64,000 nucleotides of DNA, taken from assembly GCA_012932295.1 (NCBI GenBank), contig JAAONU010000001.1:33201449-33265448 (forward strand), given 5' to 3'. The position numbers and the translations under genes are program-made. Every line of letters begins with the position of its first letter. Position 1 is the stretch's first letter. The DNA comes from Cyclina sinensis. Lineage: Eukaryota > Mollusca > Bivalvia > Venerida > Veneridae. This document shows positions 36,360-49,739 of this stretch, one piece after another. Under the pieces are notes generated by a model, which ran no database searches, was not told where the DNA came from, and saw nothing but the letters and a program-made list of their open reading frames with translations.

Positions 36360-38280
36360 TTAAAATGTATGCTTACATCCATGCTACCATCCATCCAAGC
36401 CATATCCATTCATCAATGCAGCCTTCTGCCTGTCCATGTTGACATCTTCCATTCTGCTATCCACCTGCCTGGACATCCATCCAAAATGCCAAAACACTTC
36501 CATGTTACTGCCAGCTACCATCTTTGTTTCCACCAATCCATCTGGCCGATTCAAGCTGCCATGTTTCTGTCCCCTACAATGTTTTCACCATTCCCAGTGT
36601 ATTGTAGCCTTCCATTCAACCAACTAAATCATCCTAGAAGAAAGCGATAAATGATTGTAAACTTCAGCAGAGGCAGTCATTGAATGTGTTGATGTGGGCA
36701 AATTACAGAATTTTAATTCATAAACCTACAACCTGTAAGAAGTATAGCATTATACATGATTGACTGGAGAGATGTGCAATACAGGGAAAATATTTAACTT
36801 GAATTTTCTAAGTCTAAAACTATTAAATTACTGTTGACAAAGTTATGTGATTTGTACACCTTGCTACAGTTAGTAAGGATGAGAAGTTTGAAGCAAATGT
36901 CTTTTAAAGTATTCATATAAGCCTTTCTAAAAAGTTTAACCAAAGCCAAGATCGATTCTGACACCAGAGTAAGTAGTATAGCTCTCATTCTTCAAATAGT
37001 CAAGTTAAAAAACAGCTTATCTTACTTTCTCCTTATATCTTAAATATATTTGTTGATATATTCATAAAAAATAATTCATAATCTGGTATTAGCTCATTTT
37101 CTTACATCTGCTAACTGGTAAGGTCATGAAGAAATTAGGTACAAAACCATGAGACGATGGCATTTTGTCCAAAACATTTATAACCTCTCTAAAGACATGT
37201 CTTTATTCTTGATACAGGCTTTTTTTAAAAAAAAAACAATCACATCGAATTTATCTGCCTTAAAATGACTTCTTATTCAGGCAGAGGACGATTCAATCAA
37301 TGTTTCTATATTTTGTTTTTTTTGCTTTTATTTTTGAAGGTGCTCATTTAAAAAATAGAAAAATATCCTTGAATGAGTAATCTGTTTTTTTCAATTTCTT
37401 GCTGGCTTACAAAATGTACCAAACTAACTGGAAATATCATTTTTAAGAAAGTTCTCAAATTCCACTAACATTTAGAAACTTTGGTCTATTGGTATTTTTT
37501 CAATAGTTCTAAATCCCAAGATAATGCTGTATGATCCCATCCGTCAAAGTCGTGTCCACTAGTATTTATCTGTCCATGTCAACGCTATCCATACTGCTAT
37601 TCACCTGTGCTGACATCCATCCCCAACACCATACCCACCTCACTTCCATGTTGCTGCCTTCTCCATCCATCCTCTCATCCATCTTTCCCAACTACCATCA
37701 AAGCTGCCATCTTCCATCCATATCTCCAGCATCCGTTTGTACGCCCATCCATCTGTGCTGACATCCATCAAAACTGCCATCCCCTATCTATGTCTAAATC
37801 ATCCGGTCACCCATCCTTCTGTGCAGACATCCATTAGAGCTGCCATCTCCCATCTACGTCTAAATCTTCTGGTCGCCCATCCATCTGTGCAGACATCCAT
37901 CAGAGCTGCCATCCCCTATCTATGTCTAAATCATCCGGTCGCCCATCCTTCTGTGCAGACATCCATCAAAGCTGCTATCTCCGATCAATGTCTAAAGCAT
38001 CCGTTCGCACATCCATCAAAACTGCAATGCTCCCATCTATGTCTAAATCATCCAGTCTCCAATGATGTCGTATCCTTGTAAACAAGCTGCAACATAATCC
38101 CTTTTCAATGTTGCAGCTACCATCTTTCTCAATGCTGACATTTGTTCATCCTGCAATCAATGCGTCCTTGTGGCTGACTTCCACCCATCTATGCCAAAGC
38201 CATCCGCCTATTCACGTTGCTGGTATGCAATCATCCATGTTGCTTCCATCCATTTATGCAGCCATCTACTGGTTCATATA
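36360..38280. repeat. CCATCCAT-rich region with 66 bp minisatellite
   Basis: At 37735-38060 there are about five 66 bp units (CATCCGGTC...CCATCC...GTGCAGACATCCATC...GCCATC...). Flanking sequence from 36360 to 38280, and patches at about 38650-38830 and 39600-39710, are diverged versions of the same CCATCCA/TGACATCCA theme. Because 66 is divisible by three, frames stay open (His/Pro/Ser-rich, 22-residue repeats), an artefact of the period. Copies of the 40-codon exon are interleaved, suggesting that exon and satellite were duplicated together. Confidence 0.75.
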
Positions 38281-39929
38281 GTTGTCTCCAAACCATCCTG
38301 TATTAAAATAACAGAAGAGACAAAAACGATATATTTATAATAAATATTAAATCATAATCTGGCAAAAGCTGATCATATATTTTATTACTTCTGCTACCTG
38401 GAAAGGTCATGAAAACAAGTTACTGTAAAACATCAAAGCCATGTTCATTTTTCTATTTGTTTTTGCTGTTATTTTTGTTGGTGCTCATTTTTAAAAGTAA
38501 TTCCTAAATTTGGATACCATTGTTGTTTCTTTCCTTAGCTGATCCTTTGTTTATGAACTAAAAATTGACATAACATCTTAATAAATATTTATCAAACATT
38601 TAATTCCATAACACTGAATATTTTGGTCAAACAGTGTTTTATGTTGCCCCTATCTGTCCATGCTGCAATCCACCCTTTCACATATGCTCCATCTCCTTGT
38701 AGGTTCCATCTCCTTGTACATCCATCCATCCCATATTTCTGACATCCATTTCACCATCAATGTATACTGACATCTGTCCATGCTGCCATCCAGCTCACTG
38801 CCATCCATTTCACCATCCAGTTGCCGCTATCCATTCTGTGGAAGTTAAGTCATACAATATTAAAGACCTATTAATCTTAATTTCCTGAGATACTTCAAAT
38901 GTATTTCAAAACACTAATTTAAGCTTCATGCCTTTCAAATTTAATTTTTAAAAGATCGGTTCATGACTTTTGTTTGCATATTCCAGATATCCAACTATAC
39001 TATCTTGTCAGAAATAAACACTGAACCAAGCCTATGTAGTGATTAATTTTGCATAATCGTGACATTTTAGACCTTTGTGGGCAGACATGAACACAGAACA
39101 TTTGTAAAAACCCATGTACATATAATCTTCAGTTCTGCCGTACTTTTGAAGTTGGAGACAACAAAGATATTTCCATCATAATGACAACTGTTCTGAACTA
39201 ACCATTGTAGTATTTTGTCTATAAACATACACAGTTTCTCCTGGAGTCTTACTTCTAGCTCAATCTGTTATCCATTGGCTTGCTTTGTTGAAAATTTTCA
39301 CACTGTAGGTCTAGATTGAAGAAACTCTGCTGTCAAATGATCTCTAATGCACACAGATAATAAAATAGGTGTTTAAAAAGATTCATCTATTCTCTTTTGC
39401 TTTTCTTTAGATGCCCATTTCCTTAATTTGGAAACTGTAGCTATTGATCCATCTTTGACATTAACGTTCATGAGAAACTTACTGGACATACCAGTAAAAT
39501 ATTTTACGGAAATTTCTCCCAACATTTAAACTCCCAAATCTTGAAAATGTTTGGTTCATGAATATATATTTTGTCAATAATTCTAATCCCAAGTTATTCC
39601 TGTATACTCGCATTCAACTATGCTGACATCTTTTCATGCAGTCATCCAGCCATCCATGCATGCCACCATCCCTTCAAACTGCCATCCATTCATTCATGTC
39701 ACTACCATCTTTCCGTGCCACAAAAATATAAATATACAAATTACACCCTATATACCGAGATTTAAAGATTTAACTTCAATGAACAAAGAAATGCACTAAC
39801 TAGACAAATTAACTAAACATTCATTTAATTGAATTTTTCTTCATATACTTTAATTTACATTAGAGTTAATTTTATTTGAAAATTATCTTTGATGTATCCA
39901 TACATTTTCAATGACGTAAGTTGGCAAAC

Positions 39930-40005
39930 CTGATCTGATCTATTTTGCATCCCACATCAAACATCTTCGGTATCCTTAGATTCATTCTCAAATGTCTTCC
40001 AAACT
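39930..40005 (-). pseudogene. Degenerate relative of the 48.8 kb exon
   Basis: Acceptor-like TTTCTGAAG and donor-like GATCAG|GTTTGC. One frame is open and reads PKMFDVGCKIDQI, matching QQMFDVGYRIQTHE of the exon at 48752-48838. Conservation of MFDVG(Y/C)(R/K)I in protein space, with changes between, supports that reading frame. The end phase differs from its relative, so I treat it as a diverged or broken copy. Confidence 0.4.
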
Positions 40006-40096
40006 CTTCAGAAAGTAAAGGTATGATGAATAAAATCAATATGTCCATTCATATGGTAAAGTGCTGGCCATTGATGCAGGATTTTGCTGAATGTAC

Positions 40097-40157
40097 TTCT
40101 TTATCTTGAAGCAGTGATTCTTGGTCTCTGAATTCTTTAATCTTTATAGTATCCTTC
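40097..40157 (-). CDS. Unrecognised gene, 20-codon exon
   Basis: Acceptor TTTAGTCACCACAG, donor AAAGAA|GTACAT. It starts with one base (phase 2) and ends in phase 0. It encodes KDTIKIKEFRDQESL and LQDKE. Its start phase matches the end of the exon at 40661-40729, and its end phase matches the start of the exon at 35991-36110, which supports one transcript. Confidence 0.45.
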
Positions 40158-40660
40158 CTGTGGTGACTAAATGTAAAAGAAAAAATACCAAGACTGAATG
40201 AACAAATGGACAGAGTGTGTTTAGTGCAAGCAAATTCAGTTTTTACAGGCTCTATATATTTACTTAAACCAGAAGCGAATATACCCGAAATTTCTACTGA
40301 CAACAGAATTGTTATTACAGCGTCTGTAACAGTTAATCTATAGGGCAAATACAAAAGTTATTTGTAAATGCCTGATTCTTCATATACATTTGAAACAAGA
40401 TGTTTTACATCTATCCATGACAATGGCATTTAGGCTTCAACAACCAACACAGGCAATATGACTGCTTAGGCAAGGTGGCAACATATGAGAAGATTAATGT
40501 AGGCCTGAAATTTCTTGAATGCAAGACAAGGAGCTGAGACAAAAGAATACAGCTGCCTTCATGAAATTCCAACTGTCTTACAGTAGCAAACAAAAACCCA
40601 CTACATAAAAACTAAACACACAGTTGACCAACATATTTTAATATTTTATGCTGCAAATAC

Positions 40661-40729
40661 CTTCCAATATTTAAAGTAACTTCCACTGGTGCTTTCTTCA
40701 GGTCTCTGAGATTACCAATAATCCACACT
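40661..40729 (-). CDS. Unrecognised gene, 23-codon exon beside the A/B array
   Basis: Preceded by CATACACCATCCCAAG, the same acceptor context as every unit of the 41-46 kb array, and followed by GGAAG|GTATTT. The phase 2 frame is open: VWIIGNLRDLKKAPV then EVTLNIG. Phase 2 at both ends matches the next exon. It is thus a diverged, still-open relative of the array units. Confidence 0.45.
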
Positions 40730-41099
40730 CTTGGGATGGTGTATGAAAAAGAAAGCAAGATGTATTAATAGTTGTAGCCCAAATCAAAAATATTTTTAAA
40801 GATATTCTGTTTTCCAAACTGTAAACAACAACTTTGTAGCCTTAGACCTCACCTTTCCATAGAGCTGACCCTCTGCATTACTTATTAATTATAACTTTAT
40901 AATAAGTAAAAAAATACAAATAACTAACCTAACAAAAAATCCAAATCTAAACAATAAATTAGCAAAAACCAACAGTATCATACATAACATGCTTATAAAT
41001 ACTACATCAACAAACTAAAACTAGAAACATAAATTAACACAAATTAACAGCAAAAGCAAGTGCAGCTATCACAAAAAAGTAACAAAAACTTCATACTTA

Positions 41100-44000
41100 A
41101 GAAATCAAATATACCTCAAAACCTTGTTTAAGAGTCCAGATGCTGCATTTTGTCATTCATCAACCTCTTCCAAACGCTCAGGATGGTGTGTGAGAAAGAA
41201 AAATAATGACAGCTCAAATTAAAATATATACAAACATTTGTATTTTCAAACAGTAAACAGTTACCTGCCGTTACACCTCACTTTTCCTGAGACCGAAACA
41301 CAAAAAAAACAGCATAATACATAACATGCTTACAAAATCTACAGTAAATGCTAGAATTGGAAATAAAATAATCAACAGCAAAAACAAACAACAAGTGCAA
41401 CTAACAACAAATGCAACATAAAAACTTCATGCTAAATAATTCAAATATACCTTCAAACCTTGTTTCAGGAGCCCAGTTGCTGCATTCCCTCTGCTTTGTA
41501 CCTCTGTCAGACTCATAGGTAGTGTATGGGAAAAACACAAATATATTAGTGACAGCCAAAAAAAAATACGAATACAATAGATATATTCTGATTTTCAAAC
41601 TGTAAACAGCAACTTTACCTCAGACCTCACCTTTTTTAATAGATTTTACACCTGAAACTGTAACTTATCAATTATTGAACAAAATCAAACTAAAGCAATA
41701 ATAAACTAAAAACATAGTCCATTCTCCAGACATAAAATCAACACAAAACATTAGAATAAGTAATAAATTCCAAAAACACCCAAAACATAACAAATTAACA
41801 GAATCCAAAAGCGAAAACAAACAAGTGCAACTAATACAAACAAAAAAAAAACTTTATAAATATTTAAGAAATCAAATATACCTTCAAACTTGTTTCAGGA
41901 GTCCAGATGCTGCATCCCATCTTACATCAACCTCTTCCAGACACTAAGGACGATGTATGAAAAAGAAGAAAATATGTAAGTGATTGTATATATAAACATT
42001 TGTATTTTCAAACAATAAACAGTTATCTGCCCTTACACCTCACTTTTCCCGAGACTGAAAAACAAAACAGTCTTATAACAAAACATGCTTACAAAATCTA
42101 CAGTAAAAGACTAGAAACGGAAACAAAATAATCAACAGCAGAAACAAACAACAAGTACAACTAACACAAACAAAGCAACATAAAGACTTCATGCTAAAGA
42201 ATTCAAATATACCCTCAAACCTTGTTACAAGTTGCTGCATTCCGTTTGACAGGAACCTCTGTCAGACTCTTGGGATGGTGTATGGAAAAGAAAAACAAAT
42301 ATATTTGTGACAGCCCAAATAAATACTTATACAAATGATATATTCTGGTTTTCAATTAGCAACTTTACCTTAGACCTCACCTTTTTTTAAGACCCTACAC
42401 CTGCAATTGTAAGTAAATGATAAACAGAATCAAACAATAGCAATAATTTACTAAAACAAAGTCATAATCCAAATATATAAAATCAACACAAAACAACAGT
42501 ATTACAAATAAATGCCAACAAAACCTACATTAATAAACTAAATCTAGATACATAAAACAACAGAATTCAACAGCAAAAACTAACAAGTGCAAGTAAGACA
42601 AACAAAGCAACATAAGAACTACATGCTTAAGAAATCAAATATACCTTCAAACCTCCTTTCAGCAGTCCAGATGCTGCATCCCGTCTTACATCAACCTCTT
42701 CCAGACGCTCAGGATGATGTATGAAAAAGTAAAAAAAAATTAAGTGAAAGCCCAAATTAAAACATATACAAACATTTGTATTTTCTAACAGCAAGTAAAC
42801 AGTAAACACCTCACCTGTCAGACTGAAACACAAAAAAACAGCATTATACATAACATACTTACAAAAACTACAGTCCAGGTGCTACATTCCATCTTAGATC
42901 AACCTCTTCCAGACGCTCAGGATGATGTATGAAAAAGTAAAAAAAGATGTAAGTGAAAGCCCAAATTAAAACATATACAAACATTTGTATTTTCTAACAG
43001 CTAGTAAACAGTAAACACCTCACCTGTCAGACTGAAACACAAAAAAACAGCATTATACATAACATACTTACAAAAACTACAGTAAAAGACTAGAAAGTAT
43101 TACAAATAAATGCCTACAAAAACTACATACATAGACAAACTAGAAACATAACAAATTAACAGAATTCAACAGCAAAAACAAACAAGTGCAACTAATACAA
43201 ACAATGCACCAAAAAAACTACATGCTTAAGAAATCAAATATACCTTCAACCTTGTTTCAGGAGTCCAGATGATGCATTTCTTCTTACACCAACCTCTTCA
43301 AGACTCTCAGGATGGTGTATGAAAAAGACAAAAAATATATGTAAGTGACAGTCCAAATTGAAACATATTCAAACATTGTATTTTCAAACAGTAAATAGTT
43401 ACCTGCCCTTAAACCTTACCTTTCCTGAGACTGAAACAAGAAACAGCATTATACATAACATACTTACAAAAACTACAGTGAAAACTAGAATTATAAACAA
43501 AATAATCAACAGCAAAAACAAAAACAGGTGCGACTAACAACAAAAGCAACATAAAAACTTCATGCTAAAGAATTCAAATATACCTTCAAACTTTGTTTCA
43601 GGAGACAAGTTGCTGAATTCCCTCTGCCATGAACCTCTGTCGGGCTCTTGAGATGGTGTATGGAAAAGAAAAAATAAATATATTATTGACAACCAAAATA
43701 ACCAAAGATATATTCTGATTTTCAAGCCGTAAATAGCAACATTACCTTAGACCTCACCTTTTTAAATAGACCCTACACACCTGCAATTGTAACTAAATGA
43801 TAAACAGAAACAAAAGAAATATTAAACTAAACACTAAGTCCATAAACCAAATATATAAACTCAACACAAAACAACAGTATTACAAATAAATGCCTACAAA
43901 AACTACAATAATAGACAAACTATGAACATAACAAATTAACAGAATCTAAAAGCAAAAACAAACAAGTAAAACTAATACAAACAATGCAACAAAGAAAAAC

Positions 44001-46440
44001 TTCATGCTTAAGAAATCAAATATACCTTCAAACCTTGTTTCAGGTGTTCAGATGATGCATTTCGTCTTACACCAACCTCTTCAAGACTCTCAGGATGGTG
44101 TATGAAAAAGAAGAAAATATGTAAGTGACCGCTCATTAAAATATATACAAACATTTATATTTTCAAACAGTTAACAGTAACCTGCTCTGAACACCTCACC
44201 TTTCCTGAGACTGAAACAAAAAACAGCATTATACATAACATGTTTACAAAATATACGGTAAAGACTATAACTGGAAGCAAGAATCAACAGCAAAAACAAA
44301 CAACAAGTGCAAGTAACATAAACAAAGCAATATAAAAAAAACTTCATGCATAAGAAATCATATATACATTGAAACCTTGTTCCAGGAGTCCAGATGCTGC
44401 ATTCCATCTTGCATCAACCTCTTCCAGACACTCAGGATGGTGTATAAAAAAGACAAAAAATATATGTAAGTGACCGTCCCATTTAAAATATATATATACA
44501 AACATTTGTATTTTCAAACAGTAAACAGTTACCTGCCCTTTAAACACCTCCCTTTCCTGAGACTGAAACAAAAAAGACAGCATTATACATAACATGTTTA
44601 CAAAATCTACGGTAAAGGCTATAATTGACAACAAACAATAAACAGAAAAAACAAACAACAAGTGCAACTAACAACAAAAGCAACAAAATCTTCATGCTAA
44701 AGAATTCAAATATACCCTCAAACCTTTTTACAGGAGTCCAGTTGCTGCATTCCCTCTACCATGAACCTCTGGGACTCTTGGGATGGTGAATGGAAAAGAA
44801 CAACAAATATATTAGTGACAGTCCAAATAAATACTAATACAAGATATATATTCTGATTTTCAAACTGTAAACAGCAACTTTACGTTCGATCTCACCTTTT
44901 TTGAAGATCCTACACCTGCAATTGTAATTAAATGATAAACAGAATCAAACGAAAGGAATAATAAACTAAAAAACAAAGTCGATAAACCAAATATATAAAC
45001 TCAACACAAAAAAACAGCATTTCAAATAAATGCCTACAAAAACTACATTAATAGACAAACTATGAACATAACAAATACACAGAATCTAAAAGCAAAAACA
45101 AAGAAGTGCAACTAATACAAACAATGCATCAGAAAAACTTCATGCTTAAGAAATCAAATATACCTTCAAACCTTGTTTCAGGAGTCCAGATGCTGCATTC
45201 CATCTTACATCAACCTCTTCTAGACACGCAGGATAGTGTGTGAAAAAGAAAATATACAAGTGAAAGTCCAAATTAAAAGATATACAAACATTTGTATTTT
45301 CAAACAGTAATATCTACCAGCTCTTACACCTCACCTTTCCTGTGACTGAATTACACACAAAAAAGCATTATACATAGTATGTTTACAATGTCTACAGTAA
45401 AAAACTAGAATTGAAAACAAAATAGTCAAAAGCAAAAACAAACAACAAGTGCAACTAACAACAAAAGCAACATAAAAACTTCATGCTAAAGAATTCAAAT
45501 ATACCCTCAAACCTTGTTTCAGAAGTCAAGTTGCTGCATTCCATCTGCCATGAAACTCCGTCAGGCTCTCCGGATGGTATATGGAAAAGAAAAACTTAAT
45601 TATTACTGCCAAAACAAACAATACAAAAGATATATTCTGATTTTCAAACTATAAACTGTACTAATGCAGCAACATTACCTTAGAGCTCACCTTTTTTATT
45701 AGACCCTATACACCTGCAATTGTAACTTATTAATGAAGACAATCAAACTAATGCAATAATAAACTAAACACAAAGTCCATACAATATCCCCAAACAAAAA
45801 TTAACACAAAACAGTATTACAAATAAATTCCAACAACAAGTACATTATTAGACAAACTAGAAACATAAATTAACAGAAATTAACAGAAAAAACAAACAAG
45901 TGCAACTAATACAAACAATGCAACAGAAAATTTCATGCTTAAGAAATCAAATATACCTTCAAACCTTTCAGGAGTCCAGATGCTGCATCCTGTCTTACAT
46001 CAACCTCTTCCCAGACTCTTAGGATGGTGTATGAAAAAGAAAAAGAAAACATAAGTGACAGCCCAAATTTAATTCTATACAAAAGATAGGCTGATTTTAA
46101 CACTGTTGACAGCAACTTTACCTTAGACCTCACCTTTCTTAAGACCTTATCCTTTGCAACTGTAACTTAAAAATCAGCAAAATCAGAACATAGCCATGAT
46201 AAAACTATACACAAAACAACAGAATTAAAAATGCTAACAAAAACTCAACAGACTAGAAATAGAAACATAATAAATTAACATATCTCAACAGCAAAAACAA
46301 GAGACAATTAACACAACCGAAACAACATAAAAAATGCACGCTGAAGAAATCAAGTTATACCTTCAAACCTTGTTTCAGGAGTCCAGATGCTGCATTCCAT
46401 CTTTCATCAACTTCATTCAGATACTCAATATGGTATACGG
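41100..46440 (-). repeat. Array of about 15 alternating exon-like 63-mers (types A and B)
   Basis: On the minus strand, units of about 340-450 bp each carry: a pyrimidine-rich tract, CATACACCATCC(T/C)(G/A)AG, a 63-base exon-like block, then GGTTTGA(A/G)G|GTATATTTG. Type A blocks (about 41.13, 41.89, 42.65, 42.88, 43.26, 44.04, 44.39, 45.18, 45.96, 46.38 kb) read RLEEVDVRRDAASG in one frame. Type B blocks (about 41.47, 42.23, 43.60, 44.73, 45.52 kb) read DRGSWQRECSN or, in another frame, SLTEVHGRGNAATG. A second short block, TTTCAG|TCTCAGGAAAGGTGAGG...CAG|GTAAC, recurs once per unit. Some copies carry frameshifts, stops or damaged acceptors. It is a tandem exon-plus-intron array, probably part of the surrounding unrecognised gene. 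Confidence 0.7.
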
Positions 46441-47404
46441 TATCAACGGATATTTGTGACAGCCCAGATGAAACCTAAATCAAAAGATAAGCTGATTTTT
46501 AAACAGTAAAATGCAACTTTATCATAGACTGCACCTTTTTCAGACCTTACCCTCTGCAATTGTTATATTAGAATTAGCAAAATCAAAATATAGCAGTAAT
46601 TAGCTTAAACAAAATCTAAACCCCAAACAGAACAAATCAATCAACACAAAGTAACAACAGTATTATACGTAACATGCTAACAAAATCTATATTAAGAGAC
46701 TAGAACTGAAAACATCAACACAAATCAACATTAAAAAGAAAAAAAACAACAAAAAAACAACAACAACATCAAACAAGTGCAGCTAGAACAATAAAGCAAC
46801 ATAAGCTACATGCTGAAGAAATGAAATATATACTTCACAACCTTGATTCAGGAGAAGTAAACAATTTGCATAAAATTCAGTCAAAAGCTTCTAATATGAT
46901 TGCCTGATAGCTCTGTAGACTTTAATGATCTTTAAAAAGAGATTAATTTCAGTAACTTTAAGCTTGAAAATATTTTAAAGTTATGTAGTTTATCTGTATG
47001 TATTCAGATCATAATTTCAAAATTTTAAAATTCTGAGAGATAGCCAAGGTTTGACACATATATTGACAGTTGTCTAAGGTCCATTATTGTTCAAAATTTT
47101 GCATAATTCTGCAACTGTCTGCTAGAGGGATCTTCTTTTCTGCTTCAGCGTTACTTATTTTTGAAAAACTAAATTTCAAGAAACTGTCATTGATTAATCT
47201 TTTACCAACCATTTAACAACTATCATTCAGTGTTTTTTTTTTATTTGTTTATTACCAATTGTTGGTTTAGAATTATTTCCATCATGAGTCATGCTTTTTC
47301 TGAATAAAACATTTTTCATGTCCGTTTTATACAGATCTGCTTAAGTGTAAGTTCAATGTCTGAAGTCACAAAAGTCAAAGTGGTTTATAAATTTACTGTA
47401 TTTG

Positions 47405-48635
47405 CAAACAGACTTGTCTACTTGATAATTTTAACATTTTCATTTAATTTAAAGGCAAACAGACTTGCCTAGTTGAAAATTTAAGCAGTTTCATTTGGTT
47501 TAAAGGCAAATAGATTTGCCTACTTAAAAATTTTAACAGTTTCATTTGGTTAAAAGGCAAACAGACTTGCCTAGTTGAAAATTTTAACAGTTTCATTTGG
47601 TTTAAAGACAAACAGACTTGCCTAGTTGAAAATTTTAGCAGTTTCATTTGGTTTAAAGGCAGACTTGCCTAGTTGAGAATTTTAGTAGTTTCATTTGGTT
47701 TAAAAGCAAACAGACTGCCTACTTGAAAATTTTAACAGTTTCATTTGCTTTAAAGGCAATCAGACTTGCCTACTTGAAAATTTTAACAGTTTCATTTGCT
47801 TTAAAGGCATACTGACTTGCCTACTTGAAAATTTCAACAGCTCTACAGTTTCATTTGGTTTAAAGGCAAACAGACTTGCCTACTTGAAAATTTCAACAGT
47901 TCAACAGTTTCATTTGGTTTAAAGGCAAACAAACTTGCCTACTTGAAAATTTTAACAGTTTCATTTGCTTTAAAGGCAAACAGACTTGCCTACTTGAAAA
48001 TTTCAACAGCTCTACAGTTTCATTTGGTTTAAAGGCAATCAGACTTGCCTACTTGAAAATTTAAACAGTTTCACTTGCTTTAAAGGCAAACAGACTTGCC
48101 TACTTGAAAATTTCAACAGTTCAACAGTTTCATTTGGTTTAAAGGCAAACAGACTTGCCTACTTGAAAATTTTAACAGTTTCACTTGCTTTAAAGGCAAA
48201 CAGACTTGCCTACTTGAAAATTTCAACAGCTCTACAGTTTCATTTGGTTTAAAGGCAATCAGACTTGCCTACTTGAAAATTTTAACAGTTTCACTTGCTT
48301 TAAAGGCAAACAGACTTGCCTACTTGAAAATTTCAACAGTTCAACAGTTTCATTTGCTTTAAAGGAAATCAGACTTGCCTACTTGAAACTTTCAACAGTT
48401 TCATTTGCTTTAAAGGCAATCAGACTTGCCTACTTGAAAATTTTAACAGTTTCATTTGCTTTAAAGGCAATCAGACTTGCCTACTTGAAAATTTTAACAG
48501 TTTCATTTGCTTTAAAGGCAAACAGACTTGCCTACTTGAAAATTTCAACAGTTTAACAGTTTCATTTGCTTTAAAGGCAATCAGACTTGCCTACTTGAAA
48601 ATTTTAACAGTTTCATTTGGTTTTAAGGCAAACAG
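47405..48635. repeat. 51/60 bp satellite with internal hairpin, about 23 copies
   Basis: Units of 51 bp (AGGCAAACAGACTTGCCTAC, TTGAAAATTTTAACAG, TTTCATTTGGTTTAA). Some are lengthened to about 60 bp by an extra TCAACAG or TCTACAG block. Long and short forms alternate in the middle of the array, giving a higher-order period of about 110 bp. Every unit keeps AGGCAA...TTGCCT, a six-base inverted repeat around six bases. Confidence 0.9.
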
Positions 48636-48751
48636 TTTGTACTCTTTTTCAGAAAGTCACAACTGGTTAACTTTAAGTTAAATTTATCAAAATATTCTAC
48701 AAACTATTTTTTTTTATTTTCATGCATTACCAAGCACATTATTTCACAAAC

Positions 48752-48838
48752 CTTGGTCTTCATGAGTTTGTATTCTGTATCCAACATCAAACATCTGCTG
48801 CATTCGATCTTCTTTCTGTCTCCAACCACATTGTGATG
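48752..48838 (-). CDS. Unrecognised gene, exon of 28 codons
   Basis: Acceptor GGTATTCCTAAG (the same CCTAAG/CCTGAG context as the 41-46 kb array) and donor GACCAAG|GTTTGT. The chosen frame has phase 1 at both ends and reads SQCGWRQKEDRMQQMF, then DVGYRIQTHEDQ. Protein-level similarity to the relative at 39930-40005 (MFDVG) and to the start of type B array blocks (S-x-x-G-x-x-Q-(R/K)-E) supports this frame. An alternative acceptor 11 bases upstream (CCATAG) would put another frame in use (IPKHHNVVGDRKKIE). No family recognised. Confidence 0.4.
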
Positions 48839-49739
48839 CTTAGGAATACCTATGGAAAGAAGAATAAACAACATGAATAAAATCAAAGTACTGGAGTATT
48901 GCATGCTGATTACAATTCTAAACTTTATTCAGTACTCTCACACTACATTTTAAGCTTTTGTAAAAAAAATGCATTTTTTTTAAAGATGCTTCACTATGTT
49001 TTGGGTTAAAGGGGTTTAAATGTTTTACATAAATTAAATTTCTAGATGCTGTGATATTATAACAACATGATATTTTACTTCAAAACTGATTATAAAAGTC
49101 AAAATAGAACAAAAAACAAATTTGCTTCAGCTTGATTTGAACTCTGGACCCTCGTTAACAAAATGTTTCCAATGCTGTTACTGTCACCACTATTGCGGAA
49201 TGTGAAATAACAGTAATTTACTTTAAATTTCATACAGTATAGCACTATGAAAGGAAAAAAATCAATGTATAATGTGATTATCTGACTTATTTTTTTGTCA
49301 GTTTTTAAGCATTAGTAAAAAATATTACAAAAAATTTATAATACAAAAACTTTTTTTGTGTCACCTGGAGGCCAGCCCCTTTAACACAGTCTTACATACT
49401 ACTTGATATTTTCTTCAAAAAATTTCCAAAAATTAGCTTTAACACTTTTCAAGTTATTACAAGATCATGAATTTCTGGATAGACAGACAGATGAAAAAAT
49501 GTAGAGATGAACAAATAATAACTTGTCAGTATAATCTTTCATTTTGCTATAAATTTGTAGTTTTATGAAAGTAGCCCCAAAAATATTTCAGTTATTGCAT
49601 TTTGCTGAATGCATAAATAGGCAAATACATGGATGAAAAGAAAAATTCTTAACTTTTTAAAAATAATTTGAACTCCAAAGTAAATGTACATCAAAGTGTC
49701 ATAAGCAAACATTTAATATTTTACCTTTGCTTTGGTTAA

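Noticed and set aside
37531..38081. His/Pro/Ser-rich 22-residue repeat protein on the plus strand
   Set aside because: By-product of a 66 bp minisatellite. Several frames are open and there are no splice or start signals.
41100..46440. Selenocysteine reading of the conserved TGA in type A blocks
   Set aside because: The TGA is shared because the copies are recent duplicates, and type A blocks are open in another frame. No SECIS-like structure was identified.
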